NCBI RefSeq assembly: GCF_902499115.1
Contig: NZ_CABVPN010000021.1
Coordinates: 80,311-144,310 of the forward strand
Length of the DNA: 64,000 nucleotides
DNA from: Burkholderia diffusa
GTDB taxonomy: Bacteria; Pseudomonadota; Gammaproteobacteria; Burkholderiales; Burkholderiaceae
Reading direction: 5' to 3'
Part shown: positions 8,897 through 18,305 of the stretch, piece by piece
Numbering within the stretch: the first letter of the stretch is position 1
How the letters are laid out: every line of letters begins with the position of its first letter
Translations under genes and position numbers: made by a program
The notes under the pieces: generated by a model
Told to the model about the DNA's origin: nothing
Database searches by the model: none
Seen by the model: the letters and a program-made list of their open reading frames with translations, nothing else

Positions 8897-8918
8897 GGGG
8901 CCGGCCCGTGCCGGCCCC
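8897..8918 (+). other. Intercistronic hairpin between tbuA2 and tbuC
   Basis: GGGGCCGGC (8897-8905) and GCCGGCCCC (8910-8918) form a perfect 9-bp stem around a CCGT loop in the 57-base gap. There is no T run, so it is more likely a processing or stability element than a terminator. Confidence 0.6.
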
Positions 8919-8938
8919 CCGTAACGCGGAACCTGAAG

Positions 8939-9940
8939 ATGGAACATCAGATCACGATTGAAGGCGGCGCGACATTCGCCGTCGACGCGTCGGAAGACGC
9001 GCTGCTGCGCGGCGCATTGCGTGCCGGCGTGGGACTGCCGCACGAATGCAGCGTGGGCGGCTGTGGCGCCTGCCGCTTCGAGCTCGTGTCCGGCGCGATG
9101 GACACGCTGTGGCCGGACGCACCGGGCCTCTCCGAACGCGATCGCAAGCGCGGCAAGCGGCTCGCATGCCAGTCGCGCCCGACCGGCGACTGCACGATCC
9201 GCGTGCGCTGCGACGACAGCTACCTGCCCGTCGTCACCCCGTCGCGCCGGGAGGCGGAACTGGTCGCGCGTCGCAGCGTGACGCCGGACATGAGCGAATT
9301 CACGTTCCGCGCCCCGGGCGAGGCGGCGTTCCGCGCCGGCCAGTATGCACTCCTCTATCCGCCTTCGGCACAAGGCGCGCGCGCCTATTCGATGTCGAAT
9401 CTGCCGAACGGCGACGGCCTCTGGCAGTTCGTCATCCGGCGCCTGCCCGGCGGCGCGGGCAGCAACGCGCTGTTCGACCGTATCGCCATCGGCGAGCGCG
9501 TGCTGCTCGACGGGCCTTACGGGCACGCCTACCTGCGCGACGACGACGCCCGCGACATCGTCTGCATCGCCGGCGGCTCGGGGCTCGCACCGATGCTGTC
9601 GATCGCACGCGGCGCGCTGGCGCAACCGGGATCCCCACGTGTCCACTTCTTCTACGGCGCGCGCTCGCAGGCGGATCTCGGCGCCGCGGCGGAACTCGAT
9701 GCGCTGGCGCACGAACGACTGTCGGTTTCTGTCGTGCTGTCCGCCCCGGATGCGTCGCAGCCATGGCACGGTGCGACGGGCTTCGTCCACGACGAGGCCG
9801 AGCGCGGGCTCGCGCAACCGCTCGACCGCTACCGCTTCTACTTCGCGGGCCCGCCGCCCATGATCGAGGCCGTGCAAGACCTGCTGATGCTCCGGCACAA
9901 GGTCCCCTTCGCGCAGCTCCACTTCGATCGATTCGTCTGA
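8939..9940 (+). CDS. tbuC: Toluene monooxygenase NADH oxidoreductase (TbuC/TmoF)
   Basis: 333-residue flavo-iron-sulfur reductase that takes electrons from NADH to the Rieske ferredoxin. Domains: plant-type [2Fe-2S] at residues ~1-90 with C-x4-C-x2-C (CSVGGCGAC) and a distal cysteine in LACQ; FAD-binding barrel with RAYSMSN; NAD-binding domain with IAGGSGLAPMLS and the C-terminal FAGPPPMIEA. It is the last structural gene of the operon; ATG 8939 has only a weak ribosome site. Confidence 0.93.
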   Translation: MEHQITIEGGATFAVDASEDALLRGALRAGVGLPHECSVGGCGACRFELVSGAMDTLWPDAPGLSERDRKRGKRLACQSRPTGDCTIRVRCDDSYLPVVTPSRREAELVARRSVTPDMSEFTFRAPGEAAFRAGQYALLYPPSAQGARAYSMSNLPNGDGLWQFVIRRLPGGAGSNALFDRIAIGERVLLDGPYGHAYLRDDDARDIVCIAGGSGLAPMLSIARGALAQPGSPRVHFFYGARSQADLGAAAELDALAHERLSVSVVLSAPDASQPWHGATGFVHDEAERGLAQPLDRYRFYFAGPPPMIEAVQDLLMLRHKVPFAQLHFDRFV

Positions 9941-9947
9941 CCCCCGT

Positions 9948-9979
9948 TGCATGCGGGCCGCCCGGGCGGGCCGCATGCA
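9948..9979 (+). terminator. Strong hairpin between tbuC and tbuT (partial terminator)
   Basis: A near-perfect palindrome: TGCATGCGG (9948-9956) pairs with CCGCATGCA (9971-9979), and CCGCCC pairs with GGGCGG inside, with one mismatch. No U-rich tail follows, so termination would be incomplete. In R. pickettii PKO1 tbuT is transcribed by read-through from the tbuA1 promoter; this hairpin is in the equivalent position. Confidence 0.6.
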
Positions 9980-10166
9980 TTCCTCTGCGAATTTCCCGCG
10001 CGTAGTTTCACCAATCGCCACGACGACACGCACCCGCTAAGCTGACCCGGGCGATTCGGTCGCAATGCGTGCCGGCATGCATGTTCCCGTGCGCCACATG
10101 CATCACCAGCACAGGGGAGCACCGGCCGAACCGGCCGCAAGCGAGGCAAGCATGTCAAGGAGCGAA

Positions 10167-11930
10167 ATGCACGACGGCAAACCGGGTTCCGCGCCCCGGC
10201 ATCGCGCGGGACATTCTCCGCGCGATGCCGGGCATCCGGAGATTCGCGTACCCGCCATCCACGACCTCGCAAAGCGTCTGCGATTCGCGCCCCAGCAAGG
10301 CAGGATCTGGCTCGACGACCAGCGCATGATGCTGATGCACATCAGTTCGTTCGGCGCGCTGCGCCAGGAGCTGATCGAGAGCCTCGGCAAGGAAACCGCA
10401 CGCGGCCTCATCACCCGCATCGGCTACCAGGCCGGCACGCACGATGCCGCCATGGCGCGCAAGGTGCGAGCCGGCTTCAACACCTACGACGACTTCCTGG
10501 CCGGCCCGCAGCTCGTCTCGCTCGAAGGGATCGTCCACTGCGAACCGATCGCGCTCGACATCGATGTCGAGCGCGGCCACTATTTCGGCGACTTCTATCT
10601 GATCGATTCGTCGGAGGCGGAGGCGCACATCGCGAGTTACGGAATCGGCAACGACGCCGTCTGCTGGATGCTGATCGGCTATGCGTGCGGCTATACCAGC
10701 TCGTTCATGGGCCGGCCGATCCTGTGGCGGGAAATCGAATGCCGCGGGATGGGGCATGCAAAATGCCGCGTCGTCGGCAAGCCGGTCGAGGAATGGGACG
10801 ATCCGCAGGACGATCTGCGCTTCCTGCAGATCGGCGATTTCGTCAAATGGTCGCTCGAGCCGCAGACCATGCCGCCGGCCGCCAGCCGGATCGCCGAGCG
10901 GATCGCGCGCGCGCCCGAAAACAGTTTCGGCGTCGTCGGCATCTCGGCCGGCTTCAACACCGTGTGCCACATGGTCAACAAGGTGGCACCCACGGAGGCC
11001 ACCGTGCTGTTTCTCGGCGAAAGCGGGGTTGGCAAGGAGGTGTTCGCGAACAACCTGCATCGGCTCAGCAAGCGGGCCGAGAAGCCGTTCGTGGCCGTCA
11101 ACTGCGCGTCGATTCCGGAACACCTGATGGAATCCGAACTGTTCGGCGTCGAACGCGGCGGCTATACCGGCGCGACCTCGTCGCGGCCCGGCCGGTTCGA
11201 GCGGGCCGACGGTGGCACGCTCTTTCTCGATGAAATCGGCACGCTCAGCTTCACCGCGCAGGGCAAGCTGTTGCGCGCGCTTCAGCAGGGCGAGCTGGAG
11301 CGCGTCGGCGACACACGGACGCGCAAGATCGACGTGCGCGTGATCGCCGCAACGAACGTCAACCTGCGGGAAGCCGTCAAGGCCGGGCAATTCCGCGAGG
11401 ATCTCTTTTTCCGCCTCAACGTGTTTCCGATCCAGGTGCCGCCGCTACGCGAACGGCGCGACGACATCCCGCTGATGATGAACTGGTTCCTTCAGCGGCT
11501 CGCCAAGAAGCACGACAAGCACATCACCGGTTTTCGCGAGCGCGCGGTCGACGCGATGTTCAACTATGACTGGCCCGGCAACGTGCGCGAACTGGAGAAC
11601 ATGATCGAACGCGCGGTGATTCTCGCCGAGGACGGCGGTGCGCTCGACCTATGCCACCTGTTCACGACCGGCGAGGAAATCGACGTGTCGTCGTTCATTC
11701 TGAAACGCAGTGGCAACATCGCCTTGATGGACGAGCCGGTCGAGACGGCCCTGGCCCCGGCCTCGACCGGCCCCGGCGCCCGCCCCGGGCTCGCCGAAAC
11801 CGAGGTGGCGATGCTGCGCGCCGCGATCGCCGAGGCAAACGGCAACCTCTCGCTGGCAGCGCGTGTGCTCGGCATCAGCCGGCCGACACTGGCCTACCGG
11901 TTGCGCAAGTACGGCATCGCCGCCGAATGA
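10167..11930 (+). CDS. tbuT: Sigma-54-dependent activator of toluene catabolism (TbuT, XylR/NtrC family)
   Basis: About 587 residues. The N-terminal XylR-N/V4R domain (residues ~40-230, ending in IECRGMGHAKCRVVGKPVEEW) binds the aromatic inducer. The central AAA+ domain has Walker A GESGVGKE, Walker [11 protein letters not shown] and the sigma-54 contact loop GGYTGA, a variant of GAFTGA. A C-terminal Fis-type HTH follows (NGNLSLAARVLGISRPTLAY). ATG 10167 is chosen since AAGGAG (10157-10162) precedes it; starts at 10152 or 10065 remain possible. Effectors are probably toluene, benzene or TCE-like compounds, by family analogy. Confidence 0.92.
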   Translation: MHDGKPGSAPRHRAGHSPRDAGHPEIRVPAIHDLAKRLRFAPQQGRIWLDDQRMMLMHISSFGALRQELIESLGKETARGLITRIGYQAGTHDAAMARKVRAGFNTYDDFLAGPQLVSLEGIVHCEPIALDIDVERGHYFGDFYLIDSSEAEAHIASYGIGNDAVCWMLIGYACGYTSSFMGRPILWREIECRGMGHAKCRVVGKPVEEWDDPQDDLRFLQIGDFVKWSLEPQTMPPAASRIAERIARAPENSFGVVGISAGFNTVCHMVNKVAPTEATVLFLGESGVGKEVFANNLHRLSKRAEKPFVAVNCASIPEHLMESELFGVERGGYTGATSSRPGRFERADGGTLFLDEIGTLSFTAQGKLLRALQQGELERVGDTRTRKIDVRVIAATNVNLREAVKAGQFREDLFFRLNVFPIQVPPLRERRDDIPLMMNWFLQRLAKKHDKHITGFRERAVDAMFNYDWPGNVRELENMIERAVILAEDGGALDLCHLFTTGEEIDVSSFILKRSGNIALMDEPVETALAPASTGPGARPGLAETEVAMLRAAIAEANGNLSLAARVLGISRPTLAYRLRKYGIAAE

Positions 11931-11939
11931 CCCGACAAG

Positions 11940-11976
11940 CGCCGGGCGACGCGGCATCGATGCGCGTCGCCCGGCG
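11940..11976. terminator. Bidirectional hairpin between tbuT and tbuX
   Basis: A perfect 14-bp stem, CGCCGGGCGACGCG (11940-11953) and CGCGTCGCCCGGCG (11963-11976), with a 9-base loop lies between two convergent stop codons. It lacks long T runs on either side but is well placed to end both transcripts. Confidence 0.7.
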
Positions 11977-11981
11977 TCCGG

Positions 11982-13364
11982 TCAGAAGCGCTTCTGATAT
12001 CCGACGACCGCGTTGATTTGCGAGTGCGTTGCGACGATGGGCACCGCGGTGTTCGGCTGGCTGCCGTTCGACAACGTCTTTTGCAGGCCGACCGATAGTG
12101 CGAAGCTGACGAGATCGTCCTTGTCGAACGCGTAGGACGCGCCCGCGCTCAGGTGCGTCGTCGGAATCGCCGGTACGACGGCCAGCAACGTGTCGTTCGG
12201 TACGGCCTCCTGCGCGTACTGGAACCCCGCACGCAGCGTCAGCTTCGCGTTGTAGCGATATTCCGCGCCGACCGCGAAGACGTTGATGTCGCGATAATTC
12301 TGCGGGATCGACAGGTTCAGGTTCGCGCCGGTTCCGGCCTGCGTGAAGCTCATGTTCAGGTCCTTCATCACGCTCGACCAGAACACGCGCTGGTAGTCGG
12401 CCGAAACCGACCACTGGTCGTTGAAGCGGTGGCTGATACCTATCGTGAACTGGGCCGGCATCTGGAAATCCTTCACGACGATGTCGCCGCTCAGCGGAAT
12501 ATTGCCCGCGACCGAACTGACGGCGGTCAGATTCGCATGTCCGGCGCGCAGATCGCCCACGGCGGTCTTGAAGCTGTACGCCATGCCGACCCGCGTGTCG
12601 GGCGTCAGCAGATACGTGAGGCCCAGCTTGCCGCCGACACCCCAGGCGTCGGCTCCGCCGCCGACGATGCCGCTGTGCGAAAACCCGACGTAGCCGCCCG
12701 ACAGGCCGGGCACGCTCAGCAGCGCCGGCACCAGCGACCCGGACACGCGGCGCTGCGCGGCCAGCGTGCCGATCTGGGACACGTCGAGCAGCGATCCCAG
12801 GTTGAGCGAAGTCCAGACGACGTCCAGCGACGCCCCGACCGTCAACCGGTCGTTCACGTTGTACGCCGCGGACAGCGGGACGCGCAGCACCAGCAGCCGC
12901 GAAAACTGGTCGAGCCCGGTATCGACGTTGTTGGTCGCCGTCCGCGACAGGAAACTGCTGCCGCCGAATTGCGTACCGAGCCCGCCTTCGGCGAACGCGC
13001 CGATGCCGAACGCATAGTTCGCGCGGCGATAGACGACGGCCAGTTGCGGCGCGAAATACGGCCCGTTGTTGTTGCCGTGATTGCCCGACGTGGCGCCCTC
13101 GCCGGTCGACGCGTTCTTCACGTGAATGTTGGTCGTGACCACGTCGAGCCCGAGGTCCACATAGCGCCCCTCGGTCATCAGGCCGAGCGTGGCCGGGTTC
13201 AGCATCATCGCCGCCCCGCCGACGTCGTAGGCCACGCCGGTCCCGCCCATCGCGCGCGAGACCGGACCGTAGCCTTCGAGATTGAACACGTCGGTCGCAC
13301 GCGCATGCGTGCCCCATGCCGCGGCGCATGCCACGACTGCCAATCGAACATACATGCCTTTCAC
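11982..13364 (-). CDS. tbuX: Outer-membrane aromatic hydrocarbon channel (FadL/TodX/TbuX family)
   Basis: About 460-residue beta-barrel of the FadL family that lets hydrophobic substrates such as toluene cross the outer membrane. A signal peptide (MYVRLAVVACAAAWGTHARA) is followed by the FadL-like N terminus FNLEGYGPVSRAMGGTGVAY and AMMLNPATLG; the protein ends in an aromatic residue (GYQKRF), typical of barrel insertion. GTG 13364 is chosen because AAGGAG is six bases ahead; ATG 13355 and 13382 are alternatives. It lies on the strand opposite tbuT and downstream of the meta operon, so it may be co-expressed with that operon. Confidence 0.88.
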   Translation of the reverse strand: MKGMYVRLAVVACAAAWGTHARATDVFNLEGYGPVSRAMGGTGVAYDVGGAAMMLNPATLGLMTEGRYVDLGLDVVTTNIHVKNASTGEGATSGNHGNNNGPYFAPQLAVVYRRANYAFGIGAFAEGGLGTQFGGSSFLSRTATNNVDTGLDQFSRLLVLRVPLSAAYNVNDRLTVGASLDVVWTSLNLGSLLDVSQIGTLAAQRRVSGSLVPALLSVPGLSGGYVGFSHSGIVGGGADAWGVGGKLGLTYLLTPDTRVGMAYSFKTAVGDLRAGHANLTAVSSVAGNIPLSGDIVVKDFQMPAQFTIGISHRFNDQWSVSADYQRVFWSSVMKDLNMSFTQAGTGANLNLSIPQNYRDINVFAVGAEYRYNAKLTLRAGFQYAQEAVPNDTLLAVVPAIPTTHLSAGASYAFDKDDLVSFALSVGLQKTLSNGSQPNTAVPIVATHSQINAVVGYQKRF

Positions 13365-13570
13365 GGACGTCTCCTTACCCATTTATAATTAAATAGTGCT
13401 AATCGTTTAGAAAGCTGCTATCCATCGCTTGAAATTGCGCCCGGCTCGCGATCAGCGGGATCTCGCCGGCCTCCGTCCGGCAATCCGCACGATCACGACA
13501 TGCGATTCCTCGTGCCCCACCCAACCTGCCGCGCGCCGTCGCGCGGCATACCGTCGTCGGCGCGGATCGA

Positions 13571-14401
13571 TCAGTCCGTCGACTCGCTGAAATGATCGAT
13601 CACCAGCCGGTTGAACCGCGCCGCATGCTCGATCTGCGTCCAGTGTCCGCAGTTGCCGAACACGTGCAGTTGCGCGTTCGGCAGCAGTTCCAGCAGCCTC
13701 ATCGAGCTGTCGAGCGGAATCACGCGATCCTCGCGGCCATGGACGATCAGTGTGTCGTGCGGCAGCGCGCGCAGTTTCACCTCGTCGCTCGCGAGCGCAT
13801 CGACCCAGCGCTGGCGCGGCACCGGAAACATGTTCGCGAACGCCTCCTGGTAGCCGGGCCGCACGCTCGCGTCGTAGCGCAGCTTCGCGAGCTCGTCGTT
13901 CACGAGCGTGCGATCGAACGCGAAGATGTCCAGCAGGCCGCGCATGTTCGCGATCGACGGCGTGTAGCCCCACACCGCGTCGAGCCCTTCGGTCAGCGTG
14001 AAGCGCGTGCCGGCCGCGCCCATCAGCACGAGCCGGCCGACACGCTCCGGCGCGCGGATCGCCAGCGCGAGCGCCAGCGCGCCGCCGAACGAATTGCCGA
14101 TCACGTGCGCGCGCTCGACGCCGAGCGCATCGAGCAGGCCGACCGCGTGGTCGACCCAGTGATCCATCGAATACACGTAATCGCGCGGCCGCTCGGTTTC
14201 GCCGAATCCGGCCATGTCCGGTGCGATCACGCGAAACTGCTCGGCGAGCGCGGGCATCGTGAGCCGCCAGTTCGCGTAGGCCGTGACACCCGGCCCCGAA
14301 CCGTGGATCAGCAGCACGGGCGGCCCGTCGCCGACGTCGTGATAGTTGGTGTCGAGGCCGCCCGCGACGATCCGGCGGCCCAGTTCGGGATTGGTTGACA
14401 T
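13571..14401 (-). CDS. dmpD: 2-hydroxymuconic semialdehyde hydrolase
   Basis: 276-residue alpha/beta hydrolase cleaving the C-C bond of meta-ring-fission products, notably ketones from 3-methylcatechol, to 2-hydroxypentadienoate and a carboxylate. The oxyanion-hole motif HGSGPG, nucleophile elbow GNSFGG, the acid in HGREDRVIP and the catalytic His in NCGHWTQ are all present. It is the last enzyme gene of the operon, 36 bases after the tautomerase gene. In the classical dmp order the hydrolase lies directly after the dehydrogenase, so its terminal position is a rearrangement. Confidence 0.9.
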   Translation of the reverse strand: MSTNPELGRRIVAGGLDTNYHDVGDGPPVLLIHGSGPGVTAYANWRLTMPALAEQFRVIAPDMAGFGETERPRDYVYSMDHWVDHAVGLLDALGVERAHVIGNSFGGALALALAIRAPERVGRLVLMGAAGTRFTLTEGLDAVWGYTPSIANMRGLLDIFAFDRTLVNDELAKLRYDASVRPGYQEAFANMFPVPRQRWVDALASDEVKLRALPHDTLIVHGREDRVIPLDSSMRLLELLPNAQLHVFGNCGHWTQIEHAARFNRLVIDHFSESTD

Positions 14402-14437
14402 GACGTCCTCCAGTCGATTTCGATGGTGCGCGGCGCG

Positions 14438-14629
14438 TCAGCGCCCGCGCTTCTTCGCGCTCTGCCCGCCGATCCCGAAGTGCCCCTTCGGCATCTCGGT
14501 GATGATCACGCGCACCGATTCGAGCGGTGCGTCGAGCGAGCGATGGATGGCTTCGGTGACTTCGGCGATCAGGCGTTCCTTCTTGTCGTCGTCGCGGCCT
14601 TCCAGGATGTACAGATGTGCTACCGGCAC
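14438..14629 (-). CDS. dmpI: 4-oxalocrotonate tautomerase
   Basis: 63-residue subunit of the 4-OT hexamer, converting 2-hydroxymuconate to 2-oxo-3-hexenedioate. After Met removal Pro1 is the catalytic base; numbering from Pro1, R11, R39 and F50 are all present, the standard active-site set. It belongs to the oxalocrotonate branch with the dehydrogenase and decarboxylase genes of this operon. It lies 27 bases after the decarboxylase gene. Confidence 0.93.
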   Translation of the reverse strand: MPVAHLYILEGRDDDKKERLIAEVTEAIHRSLDAPLESVRVIITEMPKGHFGIGGQSAKKRGR

Positions 14630-14656
14630 GATGGCCTCCCTTTGCGTTCGGAACGT

Positions 14657-15445
14657 TCAGATGAATCGCAGGCCGACCGACCCGATGTCCTGCACGCGCA
14701 GCGTCACGTTGTCGCCGGCCGCGACGGCCACCGCCTCCGTGATGCCGCCCGACAGGATCAGGCTGCCCGCCGGAATCGCTTCGCCGCGCGCGCCCAGGTG
14801 ATTCGCGAGCATCGCGATCGCGGCGGCCGGATGCCCGAGCACGGCCGCACCGGCGCCGAACGCGACCGGCAGCCCGTTCTTCTCGAGCACGATGCCGAGC
14901 GTGCGCAGGTCGACGCCGTCCACAGCCAGCGGCCGGCCGCCCGCGACGAAGCGCGCGGCCGACGTGTTGTCGGCCACCACGCTCTTCAGGTCGAACTTGA
15001 AGTCGCGGTAGCGGCTGTCGATCACCTCGATGCCGGCGACGACGAAGTCCGTCGCGGCGAGTACCGCGCCGACATGGCAGCCCGGCCCCTTCAGTTCGGC
15101 CTTCGTCACGAATGCGATCTCCGGCTCCACCTTCGGATGAATCAGCGCGGACGTATCGCACTCGCCGCCGTCGGGCAGGTCATGAACGTCGGTCAGGAAG
15201 CCGAACACGGGCGTGTCCACCCCCATCTGCCGCATCTTCGCGTGCGACGTCAGGCCGGCCTTGTAGCCGACGATCCGCGCGCCGCGCGCAAGCTGCCGGC
15301 GGCGGATCGCATCCTGCACCGCGTACGCGTCGTCCCAGTCCATCTCCGGATGACGGTCGGTGATCTTCGGCGTGTCGCGCGCCTCGCGCATGCAGTCGTC
15401 GAGATGCGCGGCCAGCGACTCGATCGTGTCGGTCGTCAGATTCAT
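14657..15445 (-). CDS. dmpH: 4-oxalocrotonate decarboxylase
   Basis: 262-residue enzyme of the hydratase/decarboxylase family that decarboxylates 2-oxo-3-hexenedioate to 2-hydroxypenta-2,4-dienoate using Mg2+. It acts in complex with the hydratase, which it resembles (paralogous stretches KVEPEIAFV and [22 protein letters not shown] and [11 protein letters not shown]). The start codon overlaps the aldolase stop by 4 bases, indicating translational coupling. Confidence 0.92.
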   Translation of the reverse strand: MNLTTDTIESLAAHLDDCMREARDTPKITDRHPEMDWDDAYAVQDAIRRRQLARGARIVGYKAGLTSHAKMRQMGVDTPVFGFLTDVHDLPDGGECDTSALIHPKVEPEIAFVTKAELKGPGCHVGAVLAATDFVVAGIEVIDSRYRDFKFDLKSVVADNTSAARFVAGGRPLAVDGVDLRTLGIVLEKNGLPVAFGAGAAVLGHPAAAIAMLANHLGARGEAIPAGSLILSGGITEAVAVAAGDNVTLRVQDIGSVGLRFI

Positions 15446-16488
15446 GCGGCCTCCCGCTTCGGTTGCGCCGCGCGCGCCTTCGCGAGCGTCAGCGCGGTGT
15501 CCTCGATCATGTCCTCCTGCCCGCCGACCATGCCGCGCCGGCCGAGCTCGACGAGGATGTCGCGCGCCGGAATCCCGTACTTCTCGCCCGCGCGCTTCGC
15601 GAACAGCAGGAACGAGCCGTACACGCCCGCATAGCCGAGCGTCAGCGCGTCGCGGTCGATGCGGATCGGGAAGTCCATCATCGGCACGACGAGATCCTCG
15701 GCGACGTCCTGGATCTTCCACACGTCGATGCCGGTCTCGATGCCCATCCGCTCGCAGACGGCGACGAACACTTCCAGCGGCGTGTTGCCCGCGCCGGCGC
15801 CGAGCCCCGCCGCCGCGCCGTCGATCCGGGTCGCACCGGCCTCGATCGCGGCGATCGAGTTCGCGACGCCCATCGCGAGGTTGTGGTGGCCGTGGAAGCC
15901 CAGTTCCGTTTCAGGCAGCAGCGCGTCGCGCACGGCTGCCAGGCGGGCCTTCACGTCGTCGGGCAGCATGTAGCCGGCCGAATCGGTGATGTAGATGCAG
16001 TTCGCGCCGTACGACTCCATCAGCTTCGCCTGCTTCACCAGCCCGTCGGGGCTGTTCATGTGGCTCATCATCAGGAAGCCGACGGTATCCATGTCGAGCT
16101 TGCGCGCCATCGCGATGTGCTGCTCGGAGACGTCCGCCTCGGTGCAGTGCGTCGCGACGCGAATCGTATGCACGCCGAGCGCGTGCGCCTCCTTCAGGTG
16201 GTCGACGGTGCCGATGCCCGGCAGCAGCAGCGCCGACACCTTCGCGCGCTTGAGCAGCGGGATCACCGCGCCGAGGTATTCCGCGTCGGTATGCGCGGGA
16301 AAGCCGTAGTTGACCGACGAGCCGCCGAGGCCGTCGCCGTGCGTGACTTCGATCAGCGGCACGCCGGCCGCGTCGAGCCCGCTCGCGATCGAGCGCATCT
16401 GGTCGAGCGTCATCTGGTGACGCTTCGGATGCATGCCGTCACGCAGCGTCATGTCGTGGACGGTGATTCGTTTGCCTTTGAGATTCAT
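15442..16488 (-). CDS. dmpG: 4-hydroxy-2-oxovalerate aldolase
   Basis: 348-residue TIM-barrel, metal-dependent class II aldolase that splits 4-hydroxy-2-oxovalerate into pyruvate and acetaldehyde. The N-terminal [16 protein letters not shown] motif supplies the catalytic Arg and metal-ligand Asp (RDG), and [15 protein letters not shown] supplies the metal-binding histidines. It forms a channelling complex with the acetaldehyde dehydrogenase encoded immediately upstream. Confidence 0.94.
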   Translation of the reverse strand: MNLKGKRITVHDMTLRDGMHPKRHQMTLDQMRSIASGLDAAGVPLIEVTHGDGLGGSSVNYGFPAHTDAEYLGAVIPLLKRAKVSALLLPGIGTVDHLKEAHALGVHTIRVATHCTEADVSEQHIAMARKLDMDTVGFLMMSHMNSPDGLVKQAKLMESYGANCIYITDSAGYMLPDDVKARLAAVRDALLPETELGFHGHHNLAMGVANSIAAIEAGATRIDGAAAGLGAGAGNTPLEVFVAVCERMGIETGIDVWKIQDVAEDLVVPMMDFPIRIDRDALTLGYAGVYGSFLLFAKRAGEKYGIPARDILVELGRRGMVGGQEDMIEDTALTLAKARAAQPKREAA

Positions 16489-16533
16489 TGCCGTTCCTTT
16501 CTTGTCCGGTCGTGGAAGTCGCGTCTGCCGGCG

Positions 16534-17454
16534 TCAGGCCGCCTGGGCGGCCGATGCCAGCGTGAGGCGTCCGGCCAGCAGTTCCTCGGCGAACATCTCG
16601 GCGGTGCGCGCGGCGGCGGCCGTCATGATGTCGAGGTTGCCCGCGTATTTCGGCAGGTAGTCGCCGAGACCTTCGACCTCGAGATAGACCGACACGCGGT
16701 TGCCGTCGAACACCGGCCCGTTGACGAGCCGGTAGCCGGGCACGTAGCGCTGCACGTCGGCGATCATCGCGTGCACCGATTCGACGATGCGCGCTTCGTC
16801 GGGCGCGGTTTCGGTCAGGCAGTGCACGGTGTCGCGCATGATGAGCGGCGGGTCGGCCGGGTTGATCACGATGATCGCCTTGCCCTCGTTCGCGCCGCCG
16901 ACCTGCGCGACGGCCGCGGCCGTGGTGCGCGTGAATTCGTCGATGTTCTTGCGCGTGCCGGGGCCGACCGAGCGCGACGACACGGTCGCGACGATCTCGC
17001 CGTACGCGACCGGCTGCACGCGGGAGATCGCGCGCACCATCGGAATCGTCGCCTGGCCGCCGCACGTGACCATGTTCACGTTCATCTCGCCGGAGCCGAT
17101 GTGATCCATCAGGTTGACGGGCGGCACGCAGTACGGGCCGATCGCGGCCGGCGTCAGGTCGATCATCAGCACGCCGAGCGCGTTCAGCTTGCGGCTGTTT
17201 TCCGCGTGGACGTATGCGCTCGTCGCGTCGAACGCGATCTGCACGCCGTCGGCCTGCACATGCGGCAGCAGGCCGTCGACGCCGTCCGAGGTGGTCTTGA
17301 GGCCGAGTTCGCGCGCGCGCTTCAGGCCATCGGAATCGGGATCGATGCCGACCATCCACACGGGTTCGAGCACGGGGCTACGCATCAGTTTGGCGAGCAG
17401 GTCGGTGCCGATGTTGCCGGGACCGATCAGCGCGCAACGGATCTTTCGGGTCAT
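16534..17454 (-). CDS. dmpF: Acylating acetaldehyde dehydrogenase
   Basis: 306-residue NAD- and CoA-dependent enzyme converting acetaldehyde to acetyl-CoA, the partner of the aldolase. A Rossmann motif at the N terminus ([13 protein letters not shown]) and the catalytic cysteine in [12 protein letters not shown] are visible. The start is ATG 17454; longer readings upstream in this frame run through the hydratase gene and are shadows. Product channelling from the aldolase is known for the DmpFG complex. Confidence 0.94.
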   Translation of the reverse strand: MTRKIRCALIGPGNIGTDLLAKLMRSPVLEPVWMVGIDPDSDGLKRARELGLKTTSDGVDGLLPHVQADGVQIAFDATSAYVHAENSRKLNALGVLMIDLTPAAIGPYCVPPVNLMDHIGSGEMNVNMVTCGGQATIPMVRAISRVQPVAYGEIVATVSSRSVGPGTRKNIDEFTRTTAAAVAQVGGANEGKAIIVINPADPPLIMRDTVHCLTETAPDEARIVESVHAMIADVQRYVPGYRLVNGPVFDGNRVSVYLEVEGLGDYLPKYAGNLDIMTAAAARTAEMFAEELLAGRLTLASAAQAA

Positions 17455-17495
17455 GGGGGATTCCTCGTTTGCGTGGAAAGGGGAACGGGCGGCGC

Positions 17496-18278
17496 TCACG
17501 CGAACCGCACCGAACACGCGCCGATCCCGCCGATCGACACGCGGAAGTTGTCGCCGCGCCCGACCGGCGCCATCGCTGCGAGCGCGCCGGACAGAATCAC
17601 TTCGCCGGCCTTCAGCGGGATGCCGAGGCGGCCGAGCGTGTTGGCGAGCCATGCGACGGCATTGACCGGCGAGCCGAGCGCGGCCGCGCCGGCGCCGGTG
17701 CCGATCACGTCGCCGTTCTTCTCGAGCACCATGCCGCAGGTCGACAGATCGACGCTGCGCGTGCTCACCGCCCGGTCGCCGAGCACGAACACGCCGCACG
17801 ACGCGTTGTCGGCCACCGTGTCGCCGATGCGGATCTTCCAGTCGCGGATGCGCGAGTCGACGATCTCGAAGCACGGCATCACGCACTCGGTCGCGGCGAG
17901 CACCATCGCGTTCGTCACGCCCGGGCCGAGCAGGTCGCGCTTCAGCACGAACGCGATCTCGCCTTCGGCCTTCGGCTGGATCAGCGTGTCGAGCGCGATG
18001 CATTCGCCCTCGCCGTACACCATGCCCGACAGCAGGTAGCCGAAGTCGGGCTGGTAGACGCCGAGCATGTCCATCACCGCCTTCGACGTGACGCCGATCT
18101 TCTTGCCGATGACGGTCTCGCCGGCATCCAGGCGGCGCTGCACGAAGCGCTGCTGGATCCGGTACGCGTCGTCGACCGACAGGTCCTCGTGCTGCGACGT
18201 CAGCGGCGCGATGGGCTCGCGCGACGTCATCGCGTCGTACAGCCGGTCGCCCAGCGTGGTAATCAACGTGGAGTCCAT
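17496..18278 (-). CDS. dmpE: 2-hydroxypenta-2,4-dienoate hydratase
   Basis: 260-residue Mg2+-dependent hydratase adding water to 2-hydroxypenta-2,4-dienoate to give 4-hydroxy-2-oxovalerate. It is distinguished from the paralogous decarboxylase by the N terminus ([17 protein letters not shown]) and [25 protein letters not shown]. It follows the semialdehyde dehydrogenase gene by 27 bases in the same operon. Confidence 0.92.
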   Translation of the reverse strand: MDSTLITTLGDRLYDAMTSREPIAPLTSQHEDLSVDDAYRIQQRFVQRRLDAGETVIGKKIGVTSKAVMDMLGVYQPDFGYLLSGMVYGEGECIALDTLIQPKAEGEIAFVLKRDLLGPGVTNAMVLAATECVMPCFEIVDSRIRDWKIRIGDTVADNASCGVFVLGDRAVSTRSVDLSTCGMVLEKNGDVIGTGAGAAALGSPVNAVAWLANTLGRLGIPLKAGEVILSGALAAMAPVGRGDNFRVSIGGIGACSVRFA

Positions 18279-18305
18279 AAGAGTTTTCCGGTCATTAACA
18301 GAGGG

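Noticed and set aside
7187..10033. 948-codon minus-strand open frame across the tbu genes
   Set aside because: It covers five recognised genes on the other strand and has a shadow composition (Arg, Val, Ala, His rich) with no start signal.
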